Shown here one piece after another: positions 54,330 through 64,000 of a DNA stretch of 64,000 nt. This DNA is from Pelargonium tetragonum. Its lineage: Eukaryota > Streptophyta > Magnoliopsida > Geraniales > Geraniaceae. How positions within the stretch are numbered: the stretch's first letter is position 1; each line of letters begins with the position of its first letter. Below the pieces are notes generated by a model. The model had not been told where the DNA came from and ran no database searches. It worked only from the letters and a program-made list of their open reading frames with translations. The position numbers were made by a program, and so were the translations under genes. The stretch spans positions 1 through 64,000 of the forward strand of contig JAYMTL010000092.1 in assembly GCA_036897445.1 (NCBI GenBank). The letters are read 5' to 3'.

Positions 54330-54640
54330 AGAAAATTGTTTAGTTGCTTGCTAAATAGATTAGAGAAGGAGAATACCGGTCAGGCCTTCCCTCCCTAATA
54401 CTAGAACTAAAAGACTCCTAACTACCTAGAAGTATATTAGTACAATACTATAACTATAAAGAACTATGAAAGGTTCTATCCTCTATTACTTATTACTATA
54501 GAATAAAATAAGAGAATATACCTTAATAAACTAAGACTAATAGGAATACTTAAGCTACACTAATACACTAGCTACAAACAATAAGTATAAGCTACAAGAA
54601 GAATATAAAGGAGAACAACCATAACACTAAGAATTTAGTA
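54330..54640 (-). repeat. Dispersed repeat family, long copy at 54.3-54.6 kb
   Basis: On the minus strand it reads TTCTTCTTGTAGC, GTGTAGCTTAAGTATTCC, AAGGTATATTCTCTT, TAAGTAATAGAGGATAG, TAGTATTGTACTAATATAC, GGGAGGGAAGGCCTGACC and GGTATT, then AGCAAGCAACT. The order equals that of the 16.15-16.44 kb copy, and GCCTGACCGGTATTC is identical at 62.16 kb, a 15-mer rich in GC and hence very unlikely by chance here. It is the best reference copy for the family. Confidence 0.65.
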
Positions 54641-55240
54641 CAGATATGGATGAGTACAGTACTAATACAGAATCCAGGTACAGGTCTTATGGTTCTAGCT
54701 CATAAAGCTCATAAACAACAAAGCAAAGAATACAAAGAAAGATAAGTTTAAGTCAAACAAAGCAACAAGAAGAAGTAAGTCTAAGGTCAGAATACGAAGT
54801 GTTGCAGGGTGTACTTGTGGATCTATACATATTCAAACAACTAATACTACGCATTACCTCGCTATCGCTTCAGTCGGTAAGATGGACGGTTACACAATCC
54901 CATTCAGTTTATATACTCGCTACTGATAAACACATAGCGCACTGAGTAATATAGCTTAAGGTTAGAAGAAAGAACAAGACTCTCTTTAGGTTGATGAACC
55001 CTTTCCTAAGACCCCCATCTCTCATTCTCTAATATCTAATACAAGTAAACAACAAGCAAGTAAAAAACTACAATAAGGAACATAAGAACAAAAGACAGCT
55101 ACAGTAATCAGCTACAAGGAATAACCATAACAACAATAAGACAGGTATCTCCCTTACACCTTACAATAAAGAGTACAGGTATTATAGCTTCTAACAAGTA
55201 ACAAGAGCAAGAGACAGGCAAAAAATCTCATTCCTTTATG
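54641..55240 (+). mobile_element. A-rich, lightly mutated relic next to the 54.3 kb repeat
   Basis: The + strand holds more than 50% A over long stretches (35 of 60 in 54721-54780), with CA steps well kept. It adjoins the repeat copy on the same side as the A-rich relic at 27.4-27.7 kb. Together with the Lys-rich reading near 55.87-56.08 kb it suggests a broken element with + sense extending from about 54.3 to at least 56.1 kb. Class unknown; an LTR-type retroelement is the simplest guess. It looks less decayed than its surroundings. Confidence 0.35.
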
Positions 55241-55854
55241 AGAGAGAGAGGATAGTCTCGAAAGGTCGCTAAAACGGGTTATATATAGGCTATTCCTCAG
55301 GGCCCGTAAAGTGTTCCAATAAAAACTTTTAGAGAAAATCCAGAGTCCTTTGTTCTATATAGAGCCCCTTTTAGGGTTCTTTCCCTTCTTGTTTAGGTTT
55401 GGAAAGTTGTACATAGTTTTCGGGTTCTGCCAATTTATTCTAGTTATAAAGTAGCAGTCAGTAATACCACGGGGTATATGCCTTTTTGAGATTTTTCTTT
55501 TTTTAGTACAACAAAATCTAAAACGAGTCCGAATATATATTCTTAATTAAATTAAACAGGGAAGATTTTCCTTCTGTGGTTTATCGGGCTGCGGGAAATT
55601 TCTTAGGTCTGTTTAAAACGAGCTTATACTAAAAATCTTTTTAGCGCCTTTTGATCCCCGATGGAGGGCTTGGGCTTTTCAAGAACTGTTGCTAATTACG
55701 TCGGTAAAGATGTTAATTCCAAGACTTTTCACAAAGCCTAAGTTTTGTTGGAAAATCCATAAAGAGGTTAATAAGTAATCTATACGTGTCCTAAAAAAGC
55801 ATATTAGTAGCAGGCTATTTCCTAGGATTTTGGAGGGATTAAGCAATTAGGAGC
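55241..55854. other. RIP-like stretch inside the possible element
   Basis: The texture returns to the heavily mutated kind, with no recognisable motif. It separates two A-rich segments. Confidence 0.4.
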
Positions 55855-56210
55855 CGTAAGAGTAAGACAGCTACTACGACAGGTAAGAAAACAGGGCTAC
55901 AGAAGACTATGAATACCTTTAAAACTAGAGGTATTATCAAGAATAAGAATAATATACAGAGCTAGAGTAAGTCTACAAAAGGAAGTATATCTTTGAAGAA
56001 AGTTAGGAATATGATACAGACTAAGAATATAGCTAAGAAAGTAAGTCAATCAGAAGAGGGCGCTGGCTATACGGCATGTTCTACTTGTTGTTCCCTTGTT
56101 CAAACCCTAAAACCGGATACTAGGGGATACTCTACCCAAAAAGAAACTTTTTTAACGCACATGGTACCGAGAAAATTTAACTGGAAATTTTGTACCTGTA
56201 AACACTAAGA
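55855..56210 (+). mobile_element. A-rich segment with Lys-rich reading, probable element relic
   Basis: From about 55870 to 56080 the + strand is A/G-rich and reads as a basic stretch full of Lys, Asn, Thr and Ser, comparable in style to the basic regions of retroelement proteins. The open frame 55993-56208 covers its end. I recognise no domain, and its assignment to the 54.3 kb element rests only on composition and position. It looks broken. Confidence 0.25.
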
Positions 56211-59200
56211 AAAGTTACATACAAGAACTACTATAGAATAAAATTCTGTTTACAAAACCCAGAAAAATGAGACTGGGTTTAGGGCATAATAAATTTTTGT
56301 TTTTATAAATATAAGGCGAAAACCCAACCCCATTTATTAATAAGTAAACCCGGGTCTCTTGCTCATCTTGTTACTACTTACTACTTACGAAATGAACCCT
56401 TGTTATATCCGAAAAAGAAGTTTTGCTTTACAACGAAACTGGAGTATTAAGTCGTAGGTACTGCGTAAGGAGGATAAAAGCTTCCAAAGAAGTCCGTAAT
56501 CCCCCCTTGATTTAGGCTTAAATCTATATATTTTTAGAAAAAGAAGTTAATATGTCTAGTACTCCGCTAATTTAATATAAAATGTCACTATAAAAAATGA
56601 AGCCGGGGTGCGCAATAGGAATTCTCTATTCTCATTTTTTAGGTAAAATGTAACTCTATTACCAAATTTCATTGCCTTGTAAGAAGCTCCTTCTTGTATT
56701 TAAAATACTTGCTTTTTCAGTTTAAAAAGACTCGATAGGAGATGCTGTCTCTTTCTAGAAATAGGATTTTTCTTGAACTTTTAAATCTTTTGGTGTAAAC
56801 TAAAGTCCTTTTTGAGGACCTATTGTAAAGAGCGAAACCTATAAAATAAGAAAAACTTATTCTCAGGGTAATCTTCTTGCCCCTTTTAGTTAAAATCTTG
56901 TACCTTTTCCACTACTCAGTTTATAATACGGGGACAACTCTTCCAGTAAAAAGGCAGCAATTCCTTAATCGTATTTTTTAGAGCTCCCTTTCAAAAAGCA
57001 AGATTTCTCAAGCAATACCCTTTCAATTTTTCTTTCAGCTATTCAAAGTTTCTGGAGTTTATCCATTAAGAAAAACCTACCTCAACCAGAGATCTTTAAA
57101 GGAAAGGAACCCTTACCCAGATGCTTATCCACTAGTACCAGTTTAACAAAATATATATATATATAGGTTCTCGCTAAAAGGGACTCCAAAAAAGTAGAAT
57201 TATAAGGAGTATAAGCCAGCTTGATTTGGTCTATGAACGAGACCTTAATTTTAAGTTCAAGTAGAGCTCCGGTTCATTAAAAGCAGAATATTAGAACTTA
57301 TAAACAAAAGTCTTTTTTGTATCAAATTAATAAGAGGACGAGCTCCTACTTTATACTTTCAACATATAGGTTAATCTCAAATTAGAAACCGGGGTAACCC
57401 GAAAAGCACGGTTGAATCTCATTTTCCTTTTGAGTAAGTTTGCACTTAGATAGAAAAGGCTATATCTTAATAACTCAAAACTCGGAATACCTAAGACTTA
57501 ACGGCCAGGAGGACTAGGCTCTAATCCTATACGATAAACTTAAAACCTTTTACTAGAAATTCTTCTAATCAAAGAAAGAACAAGCGCTTACAATTTCTCA
57601 AGAGTTTCTCTTCCACAACATCTACTTGAGTTACTTATTCAGGGGATACCCTATATTCCGATTCGTAAGGCTCCTGTCTCTTATATCTCATATACAATTC
57701 CTTGTTAACCAGAAAACGAACTTCGACAAGACAAGCTTGCCTTTTGCTACTTTACTTTGACTCTTTTATCTTCCCTACAACCCTGCTTAAGGGATTCTTT
57801 TTGAAAAATGAAAAGCAAGGGAGCTCCTTATTGATTTAGATCTAATGTACTATAACATAATCCAAGGCAGATCCAACTAAGAGGAAAGCCCTCTCTAACT
57901 ATTATCGAGTATCCGTTTAAAAAAATCTTTAGGGACACTTAAGATCCAAGTAAGGAGTTCTACTGAAATCTTAGATTTAATAAAGCAAAAAGCACTTGTA
58001 AAACTAATACTTGATCTTTTATTATATATTTGTGGGTCCTAGAAGTTCCTAAACTATACTTTTTATTTCCACTTCTTATGTTTATATATTAAGTGGGCTT
58101 ACTAGGGAAATCCTGTCTAATTAAAAGAAAAGGAAGTGCTCTTTAGAAATGCCAGAGCAAGCAGTTGAAAAGTTTCTAGAGGATGATTTTAAAATAAGTT
58201 AAGTAAGTCTAGTTTTTATTCTTCCATCTATTTTCAGTCCTCTCAAGTGCCCTTGTTTTAGGTTATAAAACTGACAGGATAGTCTTACCAGTAAAACGGA
58301 AGTACTGGGCTTATATACATGAAAGTTCCCCAGATTCTAGAGAAGCTGACTTTAACTCAATAATTTAAGAAGATTTGGGCTGACTTTAGTCTTAGTTTTA
58401 GTAATATTATATAGTATTAGTAAAGTTAACCCTACGCCAACAAAAGTATACTTTCACTTGACTTCATTACGAACTTTCTTGCTATTTTCTATAGCTGACG
58501 ACTTCCTTAGGATTTCCTTGTTTTGGACTACATTGATATGGGATATCTTCCCTTTTTATTTATATAGACTCCCTCCTAAATCTAACGGGGCAATTAGAAT
58601 AGTACTGTGAGCCCTTTCCCAAACCTGGGACCTTTTTAATATGTTTGATAATGACCTCTTTTAAGGCTCCGATTCTGGGAGTTCTTTCCCTCTTTTTATG
58701 GGCTTCTTCCTCACGGGGGATTTTAAGGAGTACTAGTAGCCTTTTGCATAGCTATGAAGTGCTTTAATCCCTAGATTTGCTAACTTTAAGTTAATGACTA
58801 AGAGGAGGATTTACGACAAAGCGAAGGAATTTGAATATGTGTTTTCTACCTTTAGATGGACCAGATTCTAAAGTAAAAATTCAGTGAACAAAGCTATTTG
58901 AACCTACGTACAATGCCTTAAATGACTCATGATGTAACCTTTCATCGTAATAAGTTAATAGGCACCTGCCAAATACCTTATAGAGTGCTCGTCAAAAGGA
59001 TTTCTTTCAAATATATTTATATAATTTTCATTTCCTTTACGCAAAGGCAGGAACTTTCTAATTGAACTCATGAAACTTGGGGAATGTTCCGGGTTAACTT
59101 GAAAAAAGAAACAATTAAGAAAAAGAACTTAACCCACCCGGAAAACCTCTCTATTCTTTATAACCCCTGAATTACTTATTACTTAACCCCGAAACTCCCC

Positions 59201-60794
59201 CTAACTGAACTCCTTAGAGAAAGCCAAGACATTGTCTCAAGCAAAATCGACTCTGGATTATCCTCTATTAAATTAATTGAAATAGTATAGGGAAAAACTA
59301 TCTAAATCTGTAGAATTCCTGACTTTTAACTAAGAAAATCCCTACAGCTCTCTTTTTTAATCCTTGTACGAGACTGTTCTAATTGTTAAGGCCTTCTAAT
59401 CCTCTGACTTTTTTATTACTAACTTCGGGAATTAAAAAAGGCTTTTAACTTTTAAATAAATTCAACGAGGATTACAAGAGTTCTAATCCCTTCTACCATA
59501 ATACCTTCTTTCTTACTCTTGATACCTAGACCTAGCCCCTAAAGGAAAATCCCGAGGAGCTGTATCCTAATCCTATGAGCTAGACCTAACCTTGTGGTAG
59601 CCTAACTACTCTTAGTCTCTATCCTGATAGCTGTCTTAGGTTTTGTATTCCCTGCCCTAAATCGAAATTAACTGCAAATTTAAGGACCCCCGACTCTTTT
59701 GTTTAGTATATATAAGATAAGTTTTTGACTTAACTCCTAGCTAAAATCCAAATAGGAACTCTCCTGATCCGAGAATTCTTACCTATTATTGCTGAAATTC
59801 TTACTTATACCCCGTTCTATCTAAACTAACGGAAGAAAATTCTTGAGTTATTAGAGTTTTTTTAAGTGTCCTTATGTCAAAGTTGGTTATACTTATAGGT
59901 TCAAACCCCTTCTGTCTCTATACTTTTTTTGCAAATCTACTTTCAATTTCTTTTACGGGATTTGCAATTGTAAAAGGTCTCTTAAGGAAGTTTTTTTAGT
60001 AGGTATCACTCCCCCTTTCAGTTTAGAAAGGCTGGGGCATAAACAAAAAAGGGATCCTTAGTATAAAAGGGATTTCCGGAAATAGAAAAGTCAATTTCAA
60101 GTAAGAGTAGCTTTACCAGGTTCAAGAAACCGCAAGACATTCAAAAAAGTTTTTGTTTCTATCTCTATTGTATTGTCCGCTTTTTACTTACCAACTAAGG
60201 TCTTCCTTCCTTTATTTAGAAGGTACTCCCTACTTAGTCTCTTATCCTGACTCGAAAAGGACTTCGTCCCGGCTACAGAATAGTGCAATGGCGTAAGGGG
60301 TTTAGAGCTGTGCTACTAATGATACTAAAAGAAACTCTAACTCTTGATATAAGTAACGAAAAATATCTAGAATTGGCGAGACTCATTTAAAAGGAAAGCC
60401 TTAGTCATAGCTTTAATAATAATATACATATATTTTTTTACGCTCTACTAAATTCTATAGAGGTTAACACCTAAAAGCTTTTTGCCGCGGCTTGAGCCTC
60501 CGCTATCTTTATAATCCGAGACTGATTTTGCTTTTTCTAAACGGGCTTACCTTATTTCCTTGTATCTATACTTGTCTATGGAGCTCTACTCCTCCTATTT
60601 ATTAAAATTCTTTCTGGAATTGTAACCCTGAACGGGAACACCTTAAATTTTCCTTTTACTTTATCTTGTATACTGCAAAACCCTATCCACATGGGTGTGT
60701 TGGTTGAAACTGCCCCTTATTATCTTGTAAAACTCACTAGGAAATGATTCCAAGGAAACTTTATCTTAGTACTCTTTAGCGGTAATAGTAGTTA
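56211..60794. other. Featureless AT-rich stretch
   Basis: No gene or RNA gene can be supported. A somewhat less mutated patch, rich in CTA and CCT, lies at about 59500-59650, but I find no convincing domain in it. Confidence 0.5.
57152..57165. repeat. (TA)7 microsatellite
   Basis: Seven perfect TA units. Confidence 0.9.
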
Positions 60795-60925
60795 TTCTTA
60801 ATTATAATAGAGGGTGGTAAAAGTATATAAGATAGGAATAATAGTGATAGTTGTATTAAGGTTGACTTTCTTTTCGTAGTTGTTAGTATTTAGAGGATGG
60901 AACCCCTAGTGCTAGTGGAGTCCTG
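60795..60925 (+). repeat. Dispersed repeat family, copy at 60.8-60.9 kb
   Basis: TAGTTGTATTAAGG, followed by TTTTCGTAGTTGTTAGTATTT and AGAGGATGGAAC, parallels TAATTGTTATAAGG, CTCTTTGTAGTTATTAACAT and AGAGAGGATTTAAC at 15.05 kb in order and spacing. Upstream, GAGGGTGGTAAAAGTATATAAG resembles the end of the 51.5 kb copy. Confidence 0.5.
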
Positions 60926-62114
60926 TAAGGGCTTTTTCTAAAAGTAGTGTGACGCACAAGTTCAAAAAAACCCCTTAATGTTATTATTCAAGGACTAAAA
61001 TACTACGGAATTCTTGCAGCCTCTGGGCAATATACCCTAAGTGATAGAAATAGAAACACCCCCTTTTTGGGGAAGGTGAAGTTCCTGCGTTAGAGTCTCT
61101 ATAAGAGCTGGTCGGGCCTAAGCAACTAGTGTGGGGTGCGAAAAGCGTGTCTCGAGAAACTTTAACCGGACTCAAGGAAGTTTAGTACCCTCGGGCGATT
61201 GGCTCCCCTGGGAGTAGGGTACAAGGGGAAGAATTAAAACTTCAAAATAAGTAGAGTTACCCTATTATCAGCTCAAATTAATTGAAAGTAAATAATGTAT
61301 CAGAGCAAAGCCGGAGTTTTTATATTAAAGAGAGGTGCCTCATTGAGTGTAGCAAAAGTCAGTTTTGCAAAAACCGGAACTTAGGTTGGAGCATTGCCTG
61401 TAAAGGGGTGGCCCAAAGAGCCTCTTTTTAGCACTTTTTGATCTAACTTTTGTTGATATTACCGTCGATTTACTAAAGAAAGTAGGAAGAAAACATGGGT
61501 TTTTAGTAGAAAAGAAAGCGGATTCTTGTAGAAGGGGGATCCGGGTTTGTAACAGGGATAGATATTCTGTAAATTTTGAGATCATTAAAAAAAAAAAGGA
61601 AAATCCCTATCGGCTAGCGGTCTATATAAAAATGAAGCTAAAGCACTAATAGAAAAAAATGCGTTGGTCTTAGATTCTTAAGTTTTAAATCAAAAAGCAA
61701 GTTGCCCGTAGTTAAGGGGATCCTTCCTTTCAATAAATATTACTTGGTATAATCGGAAGCGTCGGCCGTCTAATTGACACAGTACAAAACAAAAAGGTAC
61801 TCAAGAGAGAACAAGTGTGTTGACAAAGGATTTCATTTTCTTTTATATTATTCATAAATAGAGCGGTTTAGGGGAGCTCCTGAAACTAAATTACCCTTCC
61901 AACCAAAAAGTAAACCACAGGAACAAGATTATAGCCTATAAAAAACTAAAGAGATTCCCCTGACACGCCTTAATTTGTAACCTAGGTTGAGGGTAGACTT
62001 GTTATTTATAAGGAGTAAATAAATTTTCCAAAAAAGTTTAGTCTTTTATATACGAGTTAAGTTTTTATAGCTGCAGCAGAGCTGCACTACTCGGTTTTTT
62101 ATCTTATAGAGCTT
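60926..62114. other. Featureless AT-rich stretch
   Basis: Open frames at 60984-61175 and 61340-61585 (both -) have no recognisable motif. The first is richer in GC than most of the window but gives no family match that I know. Judged chance. Confidence 0.5.
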
Positions 62115-62200
62115 TAAAAAATTTAGGATTAATAGTTATTGTACTCTGTAGGTGAGCCTTTTTGCCTGACCGGTATTCCCTTTTTAGGAGCTTTTATAGG
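62115..62200 (+). repeat. Dispersed repeat family, copy at 62.1-62.2 kb
   Basis: ATAGTTATTGTACTCTGTAGG, then GCCTGACCGGTATTC, matches the minus strand of 54.38-54.46 kb in the same order. The second block is an exact 15-mer. Only the right part of the unit is recognisable. Confidence 0.55.
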
Positions 62201-62780
62201 AAACGGTAAAGTCTTTAATTAAAGGTAATTAAGGGTAAGTAGTTGCTATTTATGCGCGTTCCCTTGTTCCAGGTTTCTGATTCCAGATAGATAGTATAGA
62301 AATTTGGGTTAGGGAATAAAGCATTAGTAAAAAAAGAAAGTCCTGTGAAAGCTTTTCTGAAAGTTTAGTACTAATCTTGGTCATTAAAAGTTTTGGATAT
62401 TCCGCGAGTGAAATAGGTCTGACAAGATAAAGTCTTATTGTTTTAGAGAGCCTGGGGGAACACGGGAGGTTTTGGGCTTTTAGTTCTTAATTTCGGTAGA
62501 GTCTTTTCCAAGTTCAGGTTTTTTACTAAACGTAGGCAGGGTGATAGACTAATCTGGGATAGTCATTCTGAATTATATAAAGTAAAATGTAAATGTTGGC
62601 TCCACCTCGGTATACAAACCCCTAAAAACCATCCTTTAAAGGGTACCCCCGGGCGGCCCTGCATTTTGTAACTAGGTCTCTAAAAATCAAAACTTGGATA
62701 TAAGGGAGCCTTAATTTAGTTTATATAATTGCAAACCACAGCGATTACTATTAATATAAGCCATTTCACTTCTGTTTTAT

Positions 62781-62850
62781 AATTAGGGACTTTGAACCCT
62801 ACACCTCTATAGACGGGGTATTGCTCTAACCAACTGAACTACAAGCGCCC
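62781..62850 (-). tRNA. Degenerate tRNA-like sequence or SINE head
   Basis: Read on the minus strand from 62850, it begins GGGCGCTTG and has TAGTTCAGTTGG, a perfect Pol III A-box shape, followed by a pairing D stem (GTTC/GAGC). About 30 bases on comes GGGTTCAAAGTCCC, close to the B box and T arm. A GTC triplet lies where an anticodon could be. However, the anticodon stem pairs poorly and the acceptor ends do not pair, so it cannot be a working tRNA as I fold it. It may be a tRNA pseudogene, the tRNA-derived head of a SINE, or an organelle tRNA fragment. Confidence 0.35.
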
Positions 62851-64000
62851 GTTAAGATAATTCAAAGGTAAGCAAAAAGCACAAGCAAATCTTTTGTTCC
62901 GAGTTAATTTAAGTATTATATTTATTATAGTCATTTTCTTTGTTTAATTTATTACTTTATCGAAACTCTTCTCCAGCTTATTTAAGTATACCGTAAAGAC
63001 AGAGGAGTAGCCCTTGCGATTGGACAAAATCAAGCCAGAGGGGAGGCGCGTGCAATGATTTGAATTGGCTCCTCAGTAAAAAATGAAAGAAAATAGAGCA
63101 ATTTAAGAGAGAGGACTTGTAGGTTCAAAACGTTAGTACTTAGGGCAGCCTTAGAAAAGAGACTAAGAAGTCTATAGCCGTCATATAAGGTTTTTAGCAT
63201 ACATAGTGTAGTCCTAAAAACTCTTGATTACTCCTCCCCTTTTTGTTAATTTGTTAATCCCGGCCCGATCCATATACTGAGTAAGCGCATATATTTCTAG
63301 GAAAGCCTACCAAAATACTATATCAGAAAACCTCATACCAAATAAGGCTAATTGTACAAAGGGAATTCTGGCTAGGCCATATATAGATTGAAATCACAAT
63401 GAGTATTCTACAACAGTTCCGGGATAACAAGAAGTATCAAAAAAAGAACCCCTTGAAAAAAGTAATACATACCTTTTTCACTAGGGATTCCCTTCTGCAT
63501 TTGGCTTAAAAACCCAAACAGGTTAATTGTGCCACTCCTTTATCTTATCATTTACGGGAATTTCTGACCTAGGCTTTTACCTTATTGAACAGGACACAAA
63601 GTTTAGGAAATTGAATACTAACGCTAGAGTAATTGTACTAAAAAGAATCCAGGATAACAAAGAATAAAATCTTGTGCTTTAACAAAAATCATAGAGTCTC
63701 AAGTATATATATATATACCTTCGCAGTCAGTGAGGGTTTTAGAGAGAGTTATAACTAAGGAATAAAAATTTATAATTAATATAGACTTGCTTTTGTAATA
63801 ATTACCTTATGTTTACGAGTTTCTTTAATCCCGCTTTTAGTCCCATCCAGCTTGTGTTAAGTTAAAAAATATGAAAAAGGAATTCCCTCGGCTATTTGCT
63901 TGAGGTTCCGGGGGTTTTTAGTTTGCTTCTTAAATAAACTAAGGTATTGGTGCAATTTTTACAAAAAGCTAATAGTTTTATCTTTCATCCCTTTAACTCC
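62851..64000. other. Featureless AT-rich stretch
   Basis: No gene or repeat is visible except the TA tract at 63704. Confidence 0.5.
63704..63717. repeat. (TA)7 microsatellite
   Basis: Seven perfect TA units. Confidence 0.9.

Larger units (their letters stand above)
1..64000. other. AT-rich, RIP-like, gene-free block
   Basis: The whole window lacks a recognisable gene. Stop codons are dense in all six frames and the longest open frame is 105 codons. In a hand count of bases 601-720 I find 14 TA, 11 AT, 6 CA+TG and 10 AC+GT, so TA/AT is about 1.3 and (CA+TG)/(AC+GT) about 0.6. Both lie on the RIP side of the index thresholds commonly used for ascomycetes. C residues survive mostly before C or T and G residues mostly after G or A, which is what CpA-to-TpA mutation on both strands leaves behind. 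The presence of many diverged copies of one repeat family supports RIP on repeats. Alternatives are a very biased intergenic region of another eukaryote or a large organelle spacer; no organelle gene was seen. Moderate confidence. Confidence 0.6.

Noticed and set aside
59560-59625. LPQG on the minus strand, like the LINE reverse transcriptase motif
   Set aside because: The residues that should follow are not explained by C-to-T or G-to-A change, no ADD box lies downstream, and one such tetrapeptide is expected by chance in six frames of this length.
1-64000. Organelle (mitochondrial) genome with an alternative genetic code
   Set aside because: No cox, cob, nad or atp motif, no rRNA core sequence and no folding tRNA set was seen. 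Low GC alone does not support it. A code-4 translation of the window would settle it.
1-64000. CRISPR array, bacterial operon or prophage
   Set aside because: No regularly spaced direct repeats, no ribosome-binding sites and no long frames were seen.

Overview
This 64 kb window looks like a gene-free, AT-rich block of a filamentous ascomycete (Pezizomycotina) nuclear genome that has been eroded by RIP (repeat-induced point mutation, C-to-T mainly at CpA). I find no convincing protein gene, rRNA or intact tRNA on either strand. The longest open frame is 105 codons, about what chance gives at this base composition over 64 kb. TpA is in excess and CpA/TpG are scarce. Surviving C and G sit inside short pyrimidine or purine runs, which gives the typical look of a purine run followed by a pyrimidine run, with TA at most pyrimidine-to-purine steps. 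This is inference from hand counts on short samples; the species cannot be named.

Most of the window (about 1-14.6, 16.4-27.3, 27.7-36.6, 42.9-51.5 and 56.2-60.8 kb) is featureless to the eye. Against it I can trace one old dispersed repeat family, in about a dozen diverged pieces near 14.7, 15.05, 16.15, 22.8, 27.3, 36.6, 42.7, 51.5, 52.5-52.9, 54.3-54.6, 60.8 and 62.1 kb. They share blocks such as TACCTGACTGTAGCG, GGGAGGGAAGG and GCCTGACCGGTATT. Several are flanked on one side by strongly strand-asymmetric DNA (A-rich on one strand), as expected for ends of old retroelements, but I cannot prove they are LTRs.

One block, 39.5-42.5 kb, is different. It has more CpA, a strong C-over-G skew on the + strand, a diverged internal duplication about 593 bp apart, and the window's longest open frame. 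It is the best place to look for a younger insertion or the remains of a gene.

Smaller items are an exact 14-mer (TAATTACATTACCT) present five times, a tRNA-like or SINE-head sequence near 62.8 kb, four exactly (TA)7 tracts, and a few short perfect tandem duplications. The whole would fit a pericentromeric, centromeric or other heterochromatic AT-isochore. No new biological system is evident.
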